The position numbers and the translations under genes were made by a program. 64,000 nt of DNA from Gemmatimonadota bacterium (GTDB lineage: Bacteria; JAAXHH01), in contig VXTP01000043.1 of assembly GCA_009837395.1 (NCBI GenBank), positions 310,001 to 374,000 of the forward strand, in the 5' to 3' direction. Positions 47,484 to 55,584 of the stretch are shown here, in pieces. Under the pieces are notes generated by a model. The model was not told the origin of the DNA. It searched no databases and worked only from the letters and a program-made list of their open reading frames with translations. The first letter of the stretch is position 1. Each line of letters opens with the position of its first letter.

Positions 47484-49490
47484 TTATTCCCCTTCTTCGG
47501 GTTCGGGTTCCTCGCCCAGTTTCAATGCCACCAATTCGGCGGCATGCCCACTGGCGCCGACGGTCATGATCAGGTATTGCACGTCATTGTGCATGTAGGT
47601 CATGGGCATGCCGCTCTGGGCTGCCGGCAGTTCGATCGACGCGACGACTTCGCCCGTCGCCTTGTCGTAGGCGTGCAGATAGGGATCTCCCCCGAATCCC
47701 TCGCCGGCGAAGAGCAGCGTGCTCGTCACCAGGGAACCGATCCGGGTGGCCTTGCCGGTACGGGGCAGATCGACGCCCGCCAGCTCAGGCAAGTCCTTGA
47801 TGGCCTGTGGGGTATCTCCGTTCGGCGCCATCCAGACGTGATCGCCCGTGTTCATGTCGACCGCGGTGATCCGTCCCCAGGGCGGCCTGACTAGCGGGAT
47901 CTGGCCGAAGACCCGCGGCGCTCTCAGGCCGGCCGAGAAGTAGTCCATGTCCGACTCCTCGGGATCCGGCGCCCGCAACGCCAGCTTCGATATGCTGGTG
48001 TTGGAGGGTATGAAATTCACACCGGTGACCGGGTCGAGGCAGGTCATATTCCAGTTGACCCCGCCGTTCGCGCCCGGGATCTGGATCGTGCCGATGGTTC
48101 CGTCCGGCGCTTCCGCGAGCGAAGGCGGCTGGAAAAGCGGCCCGTACCGGTGGTTGGACATCAGGTTGATCGCCTCCTGGCGCACCGCCGGGGTGAAGTC
48201 CACCAGGTCGTCCTGGCTGATGCCCTGGTGTTCCCACGGGGCAGGCTTCACGGGAATCGGCTGCGTAGGGGAAGCCCGGTCGCCCGGTACGTCCGACGCG
48301 GGGACGTCTGTCTCGGGCATGTCCCAGATGGGTTCGCCCGTTACCCGGTCGAAGACGTAGGAATAACCTTGCTTGGTGTTCTGGATCACGATCTTGCGCG
48401 GCTCGCCGTCGATCGTCACGTCGGCCAGGATCGGCGCTGCGGGATTGTCATAATCCCAGATATCGTGATGGACGATCTGGAAGTGCCAGATCTTCTCGCC
48501 CGTCGTGTAATCCACGGCCACCAGGCTGTTCGCGTACAGGTTGTCGCCCAGGCGATGTCCGCCGTAGTAATCGTTCGTCGGTGCCTCCACAGGCAGATAG
48601 GCATAGCCCAGCTCGGTATCGGCGGATATGGAGGTCCATACGCCGGCGTTCCCGGTATAGGATCTCGAATTCTGCTCCCAGGTCTCCGCGCCTTCCTCGC
48701 CCTCGTCCGGAATGACCTTGAACTTCCAGAGGATCGCGCCGGAACGGGCGTCGTAGGCCACGACGTCTCCCGGCGAGTTGGTCATCGATCGGGGCCGGAA
48801 TCCCGCGGCGAGGGCCGGTGGAACGAGGATGATGTCCCCCACGACCGTCGCGGGAGACGTGTTGGCCAGGTTGCCGACAGGCGTGACGTTCTCCGCGTTG
48901 CGCCAACCCTCCATCATGTCGACCACGCCGTTATTGCCGAATTCGGCCACCGGGATGCCCGTCTGGGCGTCGAGGGCCACCAGGTAGAAGCCCCGGGTGA
49001 TTAGGATGACCCGGTTGTCGCCCTGCCCGTCGGTCCAGAACGAGACGCCACGGCCGGAATTCCGCCGAGGAGCCGTTGCCCAGCGTTCTTCGTCCTCCAC
49101 CGGGCGGTAGGTCCACATCGTCTCGCCGGTTTCAGGTTCGATGGCCATGGCGCTGCGCCGCGTACCCGCCGTGGAATAAAGCATGCCCCCCACGTAAATG
49201 GGCACCGGCTGGGCATAATACTCGGGACGGGGACCGAAATTGTCCTGCTTCCATCGCCAGGCTACTTCAAGGCGGTCCACGTTATCCGCGTTGATCTGGT
49301 CCAGCGGGGAATAACGCGTGTAGGCCAGGTCGCGGCCCAGCATGCGCCATTCGCTATCAGGCTGCTCCACCGGGATGATTTTGCCCGGTGCCCTTTGTGC
49401 CGCGGGTTCGCAGGATGCTAATACCGTGATCGCCATGGCCAGCGCGATCACCGGCGGCGTCCATCGAAACAAGGGGGAAAATCTACTCAT
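47484..49490 (-). CDS. PQQ-dependent quinoprotein dehydrogenase-like lipoprotein
   Basis: A 668-residue beta-propeller of the pyrroloquinoline-quinone dehydrogenase type. The start at ATG 49490 has GGAGG nine bases upstream and gives a signal peptide with lipobox VLASC (Cys27); a longer frame to 49544 is less likely. Family signs: RDLAYTRYSPLDQINADNVD, repeated tryptophan-docking motifs such as ARSGAILWKFKV and YTTGEKIWHFQIVHHDIWDYDNP, and FGGDPYLHAYDKATGEVVAS. It lacks an N-terminal membrane helix bundle or a C-terminal haem domain. A sugar or alcohol oxidised in the periplasm is the usual role, passing electrons to a cytochrome; the one at 44141 fits. Ends 1 base before the DUF1080 gene. 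Confidence 0.9.
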   Translation of the reverse strand: MSRFSPLFRWTPPVIALAMAITVLASCEPAAQRAPGKIIPVEQPDSEWRMLGRDLAYTRYSPLDQINADNVDRLEVAWRWKQDNFGPRPEYYAQPVPIYVGGMLYSTAGTRRSAMAIEPETGETMWTYRPVEDEERWATAPRRNSGRGVSFWTDGQGDNRVILITRGFYLVALDAQTGIPVAEFGNNGVVDMMEGWRNAENVTPVGNLANTSPATVVGDIILVPPALAAGFRPRSMTNSPGDVVAYDARSGAILWKFKVIPDEGEEGAETWEQNSRSYTGNAGVWTSISADTELGYAYLPVEAPTNDYYGGHRLGDNLYANSLVAVDYTTGEKIWHFQIVHHDIWDYDNPAAPILADVTIDGEPRKIVIQNTKQGYSYVFDRVTGEPIWDMPETDVPASDVPGDRASPTQPIPVKPAPWEHQGISQDDLVDFTPAVRQEAINLMSNHRYGPLFQPPSLAEAPDGTIGTIQIPGANGGVNWNMTCLDPVTGVNFIPSNTSISKLALRAPDPEESDMDYFSAGLRAPRVFGQIPLVRPPWGRITAVDMNTGDHVWMAPNGDTPQAIKDLPELAGVDLPRTGKATRIGSLVTSTLLFAGEGFGGDPYLHAYDKATGEVVASIELPAAQSGMPMTYMHNDVQYLIMTVGASGHAAELVALKLGEEPEPEEGE

Positions 49491-49767
49491 CACACGCTGC
49501 CTCCGTTGATGCAGGTTGATTGGTGCTGCGAATCGCATGTACAAAATCGATTAGACACAGAGAGATCACGGACCGGGGTAAGGGTTCTAGCCCGTATTCC
49601 CTGTATACAAAACAGGCGATCTGTTATTGAAAAGTTTTGCAAATATCTCACCAATGTATTGTCTCGATTTATTGATGTAAAGTCCTTTGTGGCAGGAGTC
49701 GCATGGTTGCACCTTCATGGGCGGCGCGACCGTCGGGTTGAGGGTGCTTCCGGAGCACATGCATGAC
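49491..49767. other. Promoter-containing intergenic region, AT-richer than surroundings
   Basis: 277 bases between the lipoprotein gene (stop at 49768) and the quinoprotein start. The middle part (49540-49690) is notably AT-rich (for example TTATTGAAAAGTTTTGCAAA and ATTGATGTAAAG). Because both flanking genes point left, this is the most likely place for a promoter of the 44141-49490 operon. I could not choose a specific -35/-10 pair. Confidence 0.35.
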
Positions 49768-51543
49768 CTAGTCCCTGCGTGGCCAGGGCGTCTCGGGTGG
49801 ACCGAGATGCGGTTCGCCCAGCACGGGGGTGGACAGGCAGTAGAAGCCGTGATTGGTAAACAGCCAGACCAGGTTGCGGTCGTATTCGACGTAAATGCCA
49901 TGGGTCAGGTTGCCCAACGCATATCCCGGCGTGCGGGACGGATCGAATCTTGGTACGAAGTAGGCGGTGATCTTCGGATCGGAAAGGTCGGAGACATCGA
50001 ATACCTGCACGCCGGCGTTGTAAAAGGCATAGAGGAGGATGTCCTCCTTCGGCGTGCCGGGCTGGGTGTAATAACCGCTTCGTTTCGGCCCGAAACTCCC
50101 GCGCCGCTGGACGAAATCCGTGAACGGCGCATCCGCGGGCGGGACTGGCCTGGGCAATGTGCCGAGCAGACGGGGATTGGACGGATCATTCACGTCGATC
50201 ATGAAGATGTCCTTGTAGGGCTCCCAGCCGTCTTCGTTCAGAGGATAACCGGAGAAGTAGACCACGCCGGTCTTTTCCACCTGCGTCACGTTGATGTAAT
50301 CCCCTTCCGTGCCCGCGACGCTGGGCGGGAAGTTGAGATGTCCCAGCGCCTTGATATTGGTCGGGTCCGAGATGTCCAGCACGTAGAACCCCAGGCCCCC
50401 CATGGCGGCATAACCGTATCTCCCGCCTTCCTCCACGGGCCTGGCCATGAAAATCGACATGCGCGCGCCGAACCAGGAGGTCCGGTTTCCCGCACGGGGA
50501 TTGGCCCGGTAGGTGGCCTCGTCGCCAGGATCGCCCAGCTTCTGGCCCGGTACGTTGAACTGGCTGATAAACCCGGGATCGGCCGGGTCGGTCATGTCCC
50601 ACGCCTGGTAGCCGGCCGAGTACAGGTCGCTCGGGTATTCGGTAAGCGCGTATTCCGCACTGGGCGCCGCGGCGACGAACATGTACCTGCCGCCGTGCCA
50701 GGCCGGGATGTCCCGCACACCGGAGCCCTGTTGCTCGCCGATCGGCGCGTCGGGGTGCTCGTAGTCGGTAGTTCGCTCGGCGATCAAGGTCCAGTCATCC
50801 GGCAGGGGCCCGTTCATTTCGTATACCTTGAACCCCTTGAGATGATTGGCGTGGCGGATCGCCTCCACCTTGTCCGGTTCCGCGCGCTTGTCGCTCAGTA
50901 CGCCGAAACGCCGGATCTCGAAGGCCTGCACCATGATGTACTTGCCTAGATCCTCGTTCCACTGGATGGACGCGGCACCGAACATGTCGCCTTCGTCGTA
51001 GGGATTGACCTCCTCGCCGGGCCCGTCTCCAGTCCACGTGCTGCCCTTCTCGTAGACGACCCGCAAGTCCTTCGGATCGGTGATATCGTAGATTTTCAAT
51101 GCGCGCCGCACGTACTGGTACATGTACCTTCGGCCGTCGAAGTCCACGATGTTCTGCCAGGTATGGAAGGGTTCGACGGTAATCGGGTAGTAGGCCTCGA
51201 CGGTCATGTCCTTCGCGTACTCGTTCGTATCCCAGTAGGCCAGCTGGCCTTCGAAGGGTTTGGACGCATGCTGATGGGGTGTGGCCGTGGGGTAGATGAA
51301 CCGCCCAGTTTCCGGGTCCATCCCGTAGCTCGCGGGATCGGGTTCGAGAGGCGTGCGATCCTCCGCCAGCGCGTCGGCGCGGAGGACGTATTCGTCCGTT
51401 ATGGGGGTCTGGGGCGGGGATTCGCTTTCTGTGGATCCGCCCGTCGGTGATCCGTTCTCCGGGGCCGGGGATTCGCCGTCCGATGCAGATCCGCAGCCAA
51501 GGGCGATCGTTCCGCTCAGAAGCGCGGCAACAAGGGTCTTCAT
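49768..51543 (-). CDS. LVIVD/beta-propeller-like exported lipoprotein of unknown function
   Basis: A 591-residue lipoprotein: signal peptide with lipobox IALGC (Cys17), then a Ser/Pro/Glu-rich tether (18-45). The body is built from repeats of the type YQAWDMTDPADPGFISQFNVP, FYVLDISDPTNIKALGHLNF, IFMIDVNDPSNPRLLGTL and VQVFDVSDLSDPKITAYFV, i.e. DxxDPxxPxx units as in LVIVD-repeat seven-bladed propellers. No catalytic signature is visible; a periplasmic scaffold or binding protein is likely. ATGA overlap with the upstream FAH gene suggests coupled translation. Confidence 0.82.
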   Translation of the reverse strand: MKTLVAALLSGTIALGCGSASDGESPAPENGSPTGGSTESESPPQTPITDEYVLRADALAEDRTPLEPDPASYGMDPETGRFIYPTATPHQHASKPFEGQLAYWDTNEYAKDMTVEAYYPITVEPFHTWQNIVDFDGRRYMYQYVRRALKIYDITDPKDLRVVYEKGSTWTGDGPGEEVNPYDEGDMFGAASIQWNEDLGKYIMVQAFEIRRFGVLSDKRAEPDKVEAIRHANHLKGFKVYEMNGPLPDDWTLIAERTTDYEHPDAPIGEQQGSGVRDIPAWHGGRYMFVAAAPSAEYALTEYPSDLYSAGYQAWDMTDPADPGFISQFNVPGQKLGDPGDEATYRANPRAGNRTSWFGARMSIFMARPVEEGGRYGYAAMGGLGFYVLDISDPTNIKALGHLNFPPSVAGTEGDYINVTQVEKTGVVYFSGYPLNEDGWEPYKDIFMIDVNDPSNPRLLGTLPRPVPPADAPFTDFVQRRGSFGPKRSGYYTQPGTPKEDILLYAFYNAGVQVFDVSDLSDPKITAYFVPRFDPSRTPGYALGNLTHGIYVEYDRNLVWLFTNHGFYCLSTPVLGEPHLGPPETPWPRRD

Positions 51544-52676
51544 GGCTTGGCTTCCATGGGCGTGACGAGCCTGCCGATGCCCTCGATCTCCATTTCCACT
51601 ACGTCGCCCGGCTGGAGGTATTCGGGCGGATTCCGGGCACGGCCCACGCCGTCCGGCGTGCCCGTGGCGATCACGTCGCCCGGATAGAGGGTCTGCACGG
51701 AAGTCAGGTACCGGATCATGTGTGCTTCATCGTAGATCATGTAGCTGGTGTTGCTGTCCTGCTTAATCACGCCGTTGACCCAGGTCTTTATTTCGAGATC
51801 GTCATGCTGGATGAACTCCTTGGGCACGATGTAGGGTCCGAAGGGGGCGGCGCGGTCGCTGCTCTTGCCGTTGAACCAGTTCGGACCGGGGAACATGCGG
51901 TTAATCGGCTTCAGTCCGGCGCCGCCCCGGCGGCTGACGTCGAACACGATGCTGTAGCCGAAGACATAGTCGTGGGCGTTCTCCAGGGTCAGGTCCAGGG
52001 CCGGCCTGCCGATGATGATGGCCAGTTCGACTTCCCAGTCGATGTTCACGTCTTTCGGCACGTAGTAGGGTTCGCCCGGATCGATGATGGTGGATCTTGG
52101 CGACTTTGCGAAGAAATAGGGTTCTTCGGCGTCCACGTCCACTTCAACGGCGGTGAAACCCGCGCCCCCGATGGCCGATTCTTCCATCTCGTCCGCGTGG
52201 GCCCGGTAGTTTGCCGCGGCCGCCAGCAGGTTGTAGGGATACTTGATCGGCGCCTTGAAGGAAACGTTCTCCGGATCGAACACGAAGGGCAGGTCCGGGT
52301 TCGACAGGCGGTTTTCCGCGCCCATGTAGTTCGCGATCGTGTACATGCGGTTGGAAACGGCGTCGTACTGCTCGATCAGCGTGCGCATTTCCTTGGGAAT
52401 GGATACCACGGGCAATCCAAGCTGCCGGGTGACGTAGGCGTTCGCCTCGCGCAGGTCCATCAGCCTTTCCTGGCCCGCCTGGTCGGTCTGGTTCGCTTGA
52501 ACCGCCTGAACCGCCATGCCGATGCGGATCGTTCCCGTGGCTTTGAAGGTGGCAAGCTTGAAGGGCGTGTCCGGCTGGTCCGAGACCTGGGACCGGGCCG
52601 TGCCCGGTGTGATCAACCATAGCGCGGCGCCTATTAGCAGGACTGCGGCCGGCAAAAAACGAATCCGGTACGGCAT
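51540..52676 (-). CDS. Exported fumarylacetoacetate hydrolase (FAH)-family protein
   Basis: A 378-residue FAH-fold protein with an N-terminal signal or anchor (FLPAAVLLIGAALWLI). The catalytic core in the second half has PYNLLAAAANYRAHADEM, KSPRSTIIDPGEPYYVPK, the metal ligands in DWEVELAIIIGR and FDVSRRGGAGL, and TLYPGDVIATGTPDGVG near the end. Usual FAH-family enzymes (hydrolases, decarboxylases or hydratases of beta-keto acids) are cytoplasmic, so export is unusual. A Gln/Ala-rich stretch (VQAVQANQTDQAGQE) at residues 57-71 comes from a degenerate short DNA repeat. First gene of the long minus-strand run; 4-bp overlap with the next. Confidence 0.87.
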   Translation of the reverse strand: MPYRIRFLPAAVLLIGAALWLITPGTARSQVSDQPDTPFKLATFKATGTIRIGMAVQAVQANQTDQAGQERLMDLREANAYVTRQLGLPVVSIPKEMRTLIEQYDAVSNRMYTIANYMGAENRLSNPDLPFVFDPENVSFKAPIKYPYNLLAAAANYRAHADEMEESAIGGAGFTAVEVDVDAEEPYFFAKSPRSTIIDPGEPYYVPKDVNIDWEVELAIIIGRPALDLTLENAHDYVFGYSIVFDVSRRGGAGLKPINRMFPGPNWFNGKSSDRAAPFGPYIVPKEFIQHDDLEIKTWVNGVIKQDSNTSYMIYDEAHMIRYLTSVQTLYPGDVIATGTPDGVGRARNPPEYLQPGDVVEMEIEGIGRLVTPMEAKP

Positions 52677-52867
52677 GGTAACATCCTCCTGGATGACCGG
52701 TCGATCAGGGCGCGTCCATATCTCCGGGACGAGACTGCGCGCCAGATCGCGGTGTTACGGAATCGGCGACCTGCCGGAGCATCCGGCCGGGAAGTCGCGG
52801 GGTAACGGGGTACGGAAGCGAAAAGGTAGGATGGCTTTGCTGAATTTCTGTTGTTTGAGAAATCGGA

Positions 52868-52942
52868 TCGGGGCGGGGAGATTTGAACTCCCGACCTCCT
52901 GCTCCCGAAGCAGGCGCGCTGACCGGGCTGCGCTACGCCCCG
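52868..52942 (-). tRNA. tRNA-Pro (anticodon CGG)
   Basis: A 75-base cloverleaf on the minus strand with 7-bp acceptor stem CGGGGCG/CGCCCCG, D-arm starting AGCGCAGCCCGGU, anticodon loop TTCGGGA (anticodon CGG) within stem CCTGC/GCAGG, and T-arm GGGAG-TTCAAAT-CTCCC. CCA is not encoded after discriminator base A at 52868. It reads as tRNA-Pro, decoding CCG codons. Confidence 0.93.
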
Positions 52943-52990
52943 ATGTATGTCCGATCAAGGGCAAGGGCCCGGTGGGCTGCCTTGCCGGAA

Positions 52991-53064
52991 TCGGGGCGAC
53001 TGGATTTGAACCAGCGACCACCAGCCCCCCATGCTGGTGCGCTACCTGACTGCGCTACGCCCCG
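52991..53064 (-). tRNA. tRNA-Pro (anticodon GGG)
   Basis: A 74-base cloverleaf on the minus strand with acceptor stem CGGGGCG/CGCCCCG identical to its neighbour's, D-arm AGCGCAGTCAGGT, anticodon loop ATGGGGG (anticodon GGG) in stem CCAGC/GCTGG, and T-arm CTGG-TTCAAAT-CCAG. Decodes CCC/CCU. Lies 48 bases upstream of the CGG isoacceptor, probably in one transcript. CCA is not encoded. Confidence 0.92.
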
Positions 53065-53111
53065 AAAACTTCGGCGTATAATGTATGCCGGGGAGGGGCT
53101 TCGGGCAAGGG

Positions 53112-54059
53112 TTATTTTGGCGGTAGATGCGATGCCCGGCACGATCCCATGCGGCTTCGGGCCTGCTCGACAAACCAGTGATGATCGGCGCGAATCAGTG
53201 ATTCGTCCCGTTCGTCCGTGGCGAGAAAGTCGAGTTTGTTCACTACGCGAAACGCCGTGTAGGCATCCCACCAGGGAAGGCAGCCGGAATCCACGGGATT
53301 CTGGGATTCGTAGTGGCGGGTGAAGGACTCCATGATTTCGGCGCCGAAGAGCATCAGGATCTCGAACCTGGCGTTCGATACGTCGAAGAGCGGGTCGCCC
53401 CGGCGGGTGTCCTCCCAGTCGATGACCGCCGTGAGAAGTCCATTCTGCCAGAGGGTATTCCCCGGCCAGTAGTCGCCGTGCAGGACGACCGGTGTATTTT
53501 TGCGGGGAAGCGGCCAGCACGGCGCGAGCATTTCGACCAGTTCGCGTTCGCCCGTGGTAACGCCGGGCGTTTCCGGGGGCCTCCCGATCGCCGAAGCGCA
53601 GTCATCCTCCACCCGCAGAAGAAAGGAAAGATCCCGGCTGGCCGTATCCATCCGGTGGATCCTGGCCAGTTCGCGGGCCATCTGCGTCACGTATTCCGCC
53701 GGGTCTGTGGGCTTCAGGTCGGTTTTACCTTCCGCATATTCCAGTACCAGGGAGGGCGTGGGAAAGAGGGGATCCGTCGCGTCCAGGTAGACCGGGGCAG
53801 GTGTGGCCAGCCCCGCGGCGTGGGTCAGTTGCAGCACGCGGAACTCATCAGCGGCCACGTTCGGGTTCTGCTGAAGGTCCACCTCGCCGTGCAGCCGGTG
53901 TATGAGCTTTCTCGACGTACCGTCTCCGGCTTCGAGTTCCAGTACGGTCACATCGGCGGAGTAACCGCCGGGCAGGCTGCGATGGCGCATCAGCCTGGCA
54001 TGCGGATCGAATCGGTGGACGAGCTTTTCAAACCGGGTGTAATCGTCGGTAGGTCTCAT
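53112..54059 (-). CDS. Aminoglycoside phosphotransferase (APH)-family kinase-like protein
   Basis: A 315-residue small-molecule kinase-like protein when started at ATG 54059. The frame continues to ATG 54128, adding 23 Gln/Arg-rich residues that overlap the upstream hydrolase gene by 28 bp; I regard these as doubtful. Seen: YSADVTVLELEAGDG-like nucleotide lobe, the hinge LVLEYAEGKTDL, the catalytic loop LHGDYWPGNTLW with HGD and Asn, and AVIDWEDTRRGDPLFDV with the metal-binding DxED. Similar proteins phosphorylate choline, homoserine or other alcohols; no antibiotic role is implied. Stop is 47 bases before the tRNA pair. Confidence 0.82.
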   Translation of the reverse strand: MRPTDDYTRFEKLVHRFDPHARLMRHRSLPGGYSADVTVLELEAGDGTSRKLIHRLHGEVDLQQNPNVAADEFRVLQLTHAAGLATPAPVYLDATDPLFPTPSLVLEYAEGKTDLKPTDPAEYVTQMARELARIHRMDTASRDLSFLLRVEDDCASAIGRPPETPGVTTGERELVEMLAPCWPLPRKNTPVVLHGDYWPGNTLWQNGLLTAVIDWEDTRRGDPLFDVSNARFEILMLFGAEIMESFTRHYESQNPVDSGCLPWWDAYTAFRVVNKLDFLATDERDESLIRADHHWFVEQARSRMGSCRASHLPPK

Positions 54060-54100
54060 GGCTTGCCGGCCCTGCGGGTTCTGCGCGTTCTGCTGGATGT

Positions 54101-55549
54101 CTATTCCCCGGGGTAGTCTATGGCCCATTTACCCTCGAGGTTCCCGCTTCCGCCCGCCTTGCTCCAGAGGGCGGTCACCTCTTCCGGAGCGTGGTGATCC
54201 GCCAGGTGAGCCAGGAACAGGTTGTGCAGGTCATCCAGGACAGCCTCGTTGCCGGTGGCGATGTTCTTCTGGGCCAGACGGTCCTTCTGCAGGTCGTAGA
54301 GCTCGGGTCGTCCGTCTGCTCCGACGGGTGCGTAGCCCCAACGGTCCGTAACGAGGAAGGGCGTCGTGGCGCGCCGGGGCAGGCCGCCCGACGGTTCCGC
54401 GATATTGCAGGCACTGACCGCGTACTCGCGATGGGTAGTCCGGCCTTCCAGCACGGCCTCGGCGCAGGAGATCCCGTCGAAGGGTTTCGGCGGGTCGACC
54501 GATACGCCGGCCAGGTCGCAGAGACTCGGGAAAAAGTCGATCGTCTGCGTAATCAGGGGGAGTTGCGCCCCGCGGGGCACGGCGCCGCCGGCCAGCATCA
54601 GCATGACGTGGCCGATCTCCGGGTAGATGGGCCAGAACCTCCCGTCGTCCTCTTCGATGTTGGACTTGCCGGTCCGGTCGTGTTCGCCGATGGATATGCC
54701 GTGGTCCGACATGACGGTCACGATGGTATCGTCCCAGAGACCCAGGTCGTCGATCTTCTGCAGGACCTGGCCGATATGGCGGTCCACCAGTTCCGTCTCC
54801 GCCGCGTAATGGGCCCACAGGTTGTGCAGTTCCTCCGGCGTGTAGGCCGACGACGGTCCGTAGTTCGGGTGCAGCATGGGCGGCCCCGTGTAGCCGGGGT
54901 CGTAACGCCGCACCATGTATTCCGGCGGGTCCCAGGGTTCGTGGGGGTCGAAGAAGTCCACCCACAGGAAGAACGGGGAGGACTCGGCGTTTTCTTCGAG
55001 CCAGCGAACGGCAGTCTGCGCGGTCTGCGCAGAGAAGACGTCGGATTCGTAACGATAATAGTGGTTGATCCAGCGGTGCTGGTTGACGAGTGTATGGCCC
55101 CGATAGCGCGGGTGCACGCGGGTTTTGTCGTCCTGGACGACGCGTTCAATGGGGTCGTTGAGGTGAAGCAGCGGCCTGTCGCCCTCCTGGCCCCGGTTCT
55201 GGTACGCCGCGTCGAAGCCATCGGTGAAACGGGCCTTGAACAGGTGGGGACAGTCGCAGATCAACTGCGTGGCGTAACCCTGTTCGCCGAGCATCCTGCC
55301 CGCATGGTTGGGCCCGCTCAAATCGATGGGTTGCCAACCGTAGTGGGGCCAGCCGGTGACCCCCGTCGCGAAATCGGTGCGATGGGGGATCGTGGGGAAA
55401 CTGCCCATGTGGGCCTTTGTGATCTCCGTCGCCCGTTCCGCGGCGAAACGGTCGAGTTCCGGCGTTCGCACGGGCCGCTCCCCCCGGTTTCCCAGGTTGT
55501 CGTGGCGGAAGGTATCCGTAATGAGTACGACGATGTTCTTCGGCATCAC
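54101..55549 (-). CDS. Sulfatase-family (alkaline phosphatase superfamily) hydrolase with Thr at the nucleophile position
   Basis: A 482-residue protein with the sulfatase fold: VLITDTFRHDNLGNRGER at the start (metal-binding Asp), and VTVMSDHGISIGEHDR, whose Asp and His are the second metal pair. The formylglycine motif C/S-x-P-x-R-x4-T-G appears as TIPHRTDFATG at residues 53-63, so the position that is converted to formylglycine in sulfatases is Thr53. Thr is the nucleophile in several phosphatase/phosphodiesterase relatives, so a phosphoester or phosphonate substrate is more likely than a sulfate ester (inference). No signal peptide. Starts 35 bases after the metallophosphoesterase stop. 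Confidence 0.85.
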   Translation of the reverse strand: MMPKNIVVLITDTFRHDNLGNRGERPVRTPELDRFAAERATEITKAHMGSFPTIPHRTDFATGVTGWPHYGWQPIDLSGPNHAGRMLGEQGYATQLICDCPHLFKARFTDGFDAAYQNRGQEGDRPLLHLNDPIERVVQDDKTRVHPRYRGHTLVNQHRWINHYYRYESDVFSAQTAQTAVRWLEENAESSPFFLWVDFFDPHEPWDPPEYMVRRYDPGYTGPPMLHPNYGPSSAYTPEELHNLWAHYAAETELVDRHIGQVLQKIDDLGLWDDTIVTVMSDHGISIGEHDRTGKSNIEEDDGRFWPIYPEIGHVMLMLAGGAVPRGAQLPLITQTIDFFPSLCDLAGVSVDPPKPFDGISCAEAVLEGRTTHREYAVSACNIAEPSGGLPRRATTPFLVTDRWGYAPVGADGRPELYDLQKDRLAQKNIATGNEAVLDDLHNLFLAHLADHHAPEEVTALWSKAGGSGNLEGKWAIDYPGE

Positions 55550-55584
55550 AGTCCTTTCATGAATGGGGATGGCGATCTACGCGT

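Noticed and set aside
52883-53323. A 146-residue plus-strand ORF with LDLNQRPPAPHAGAL
   Set aside because: It is a translation across the two tRNA-Pro genes, a well-known false ORF type in G+C-rich genomes.
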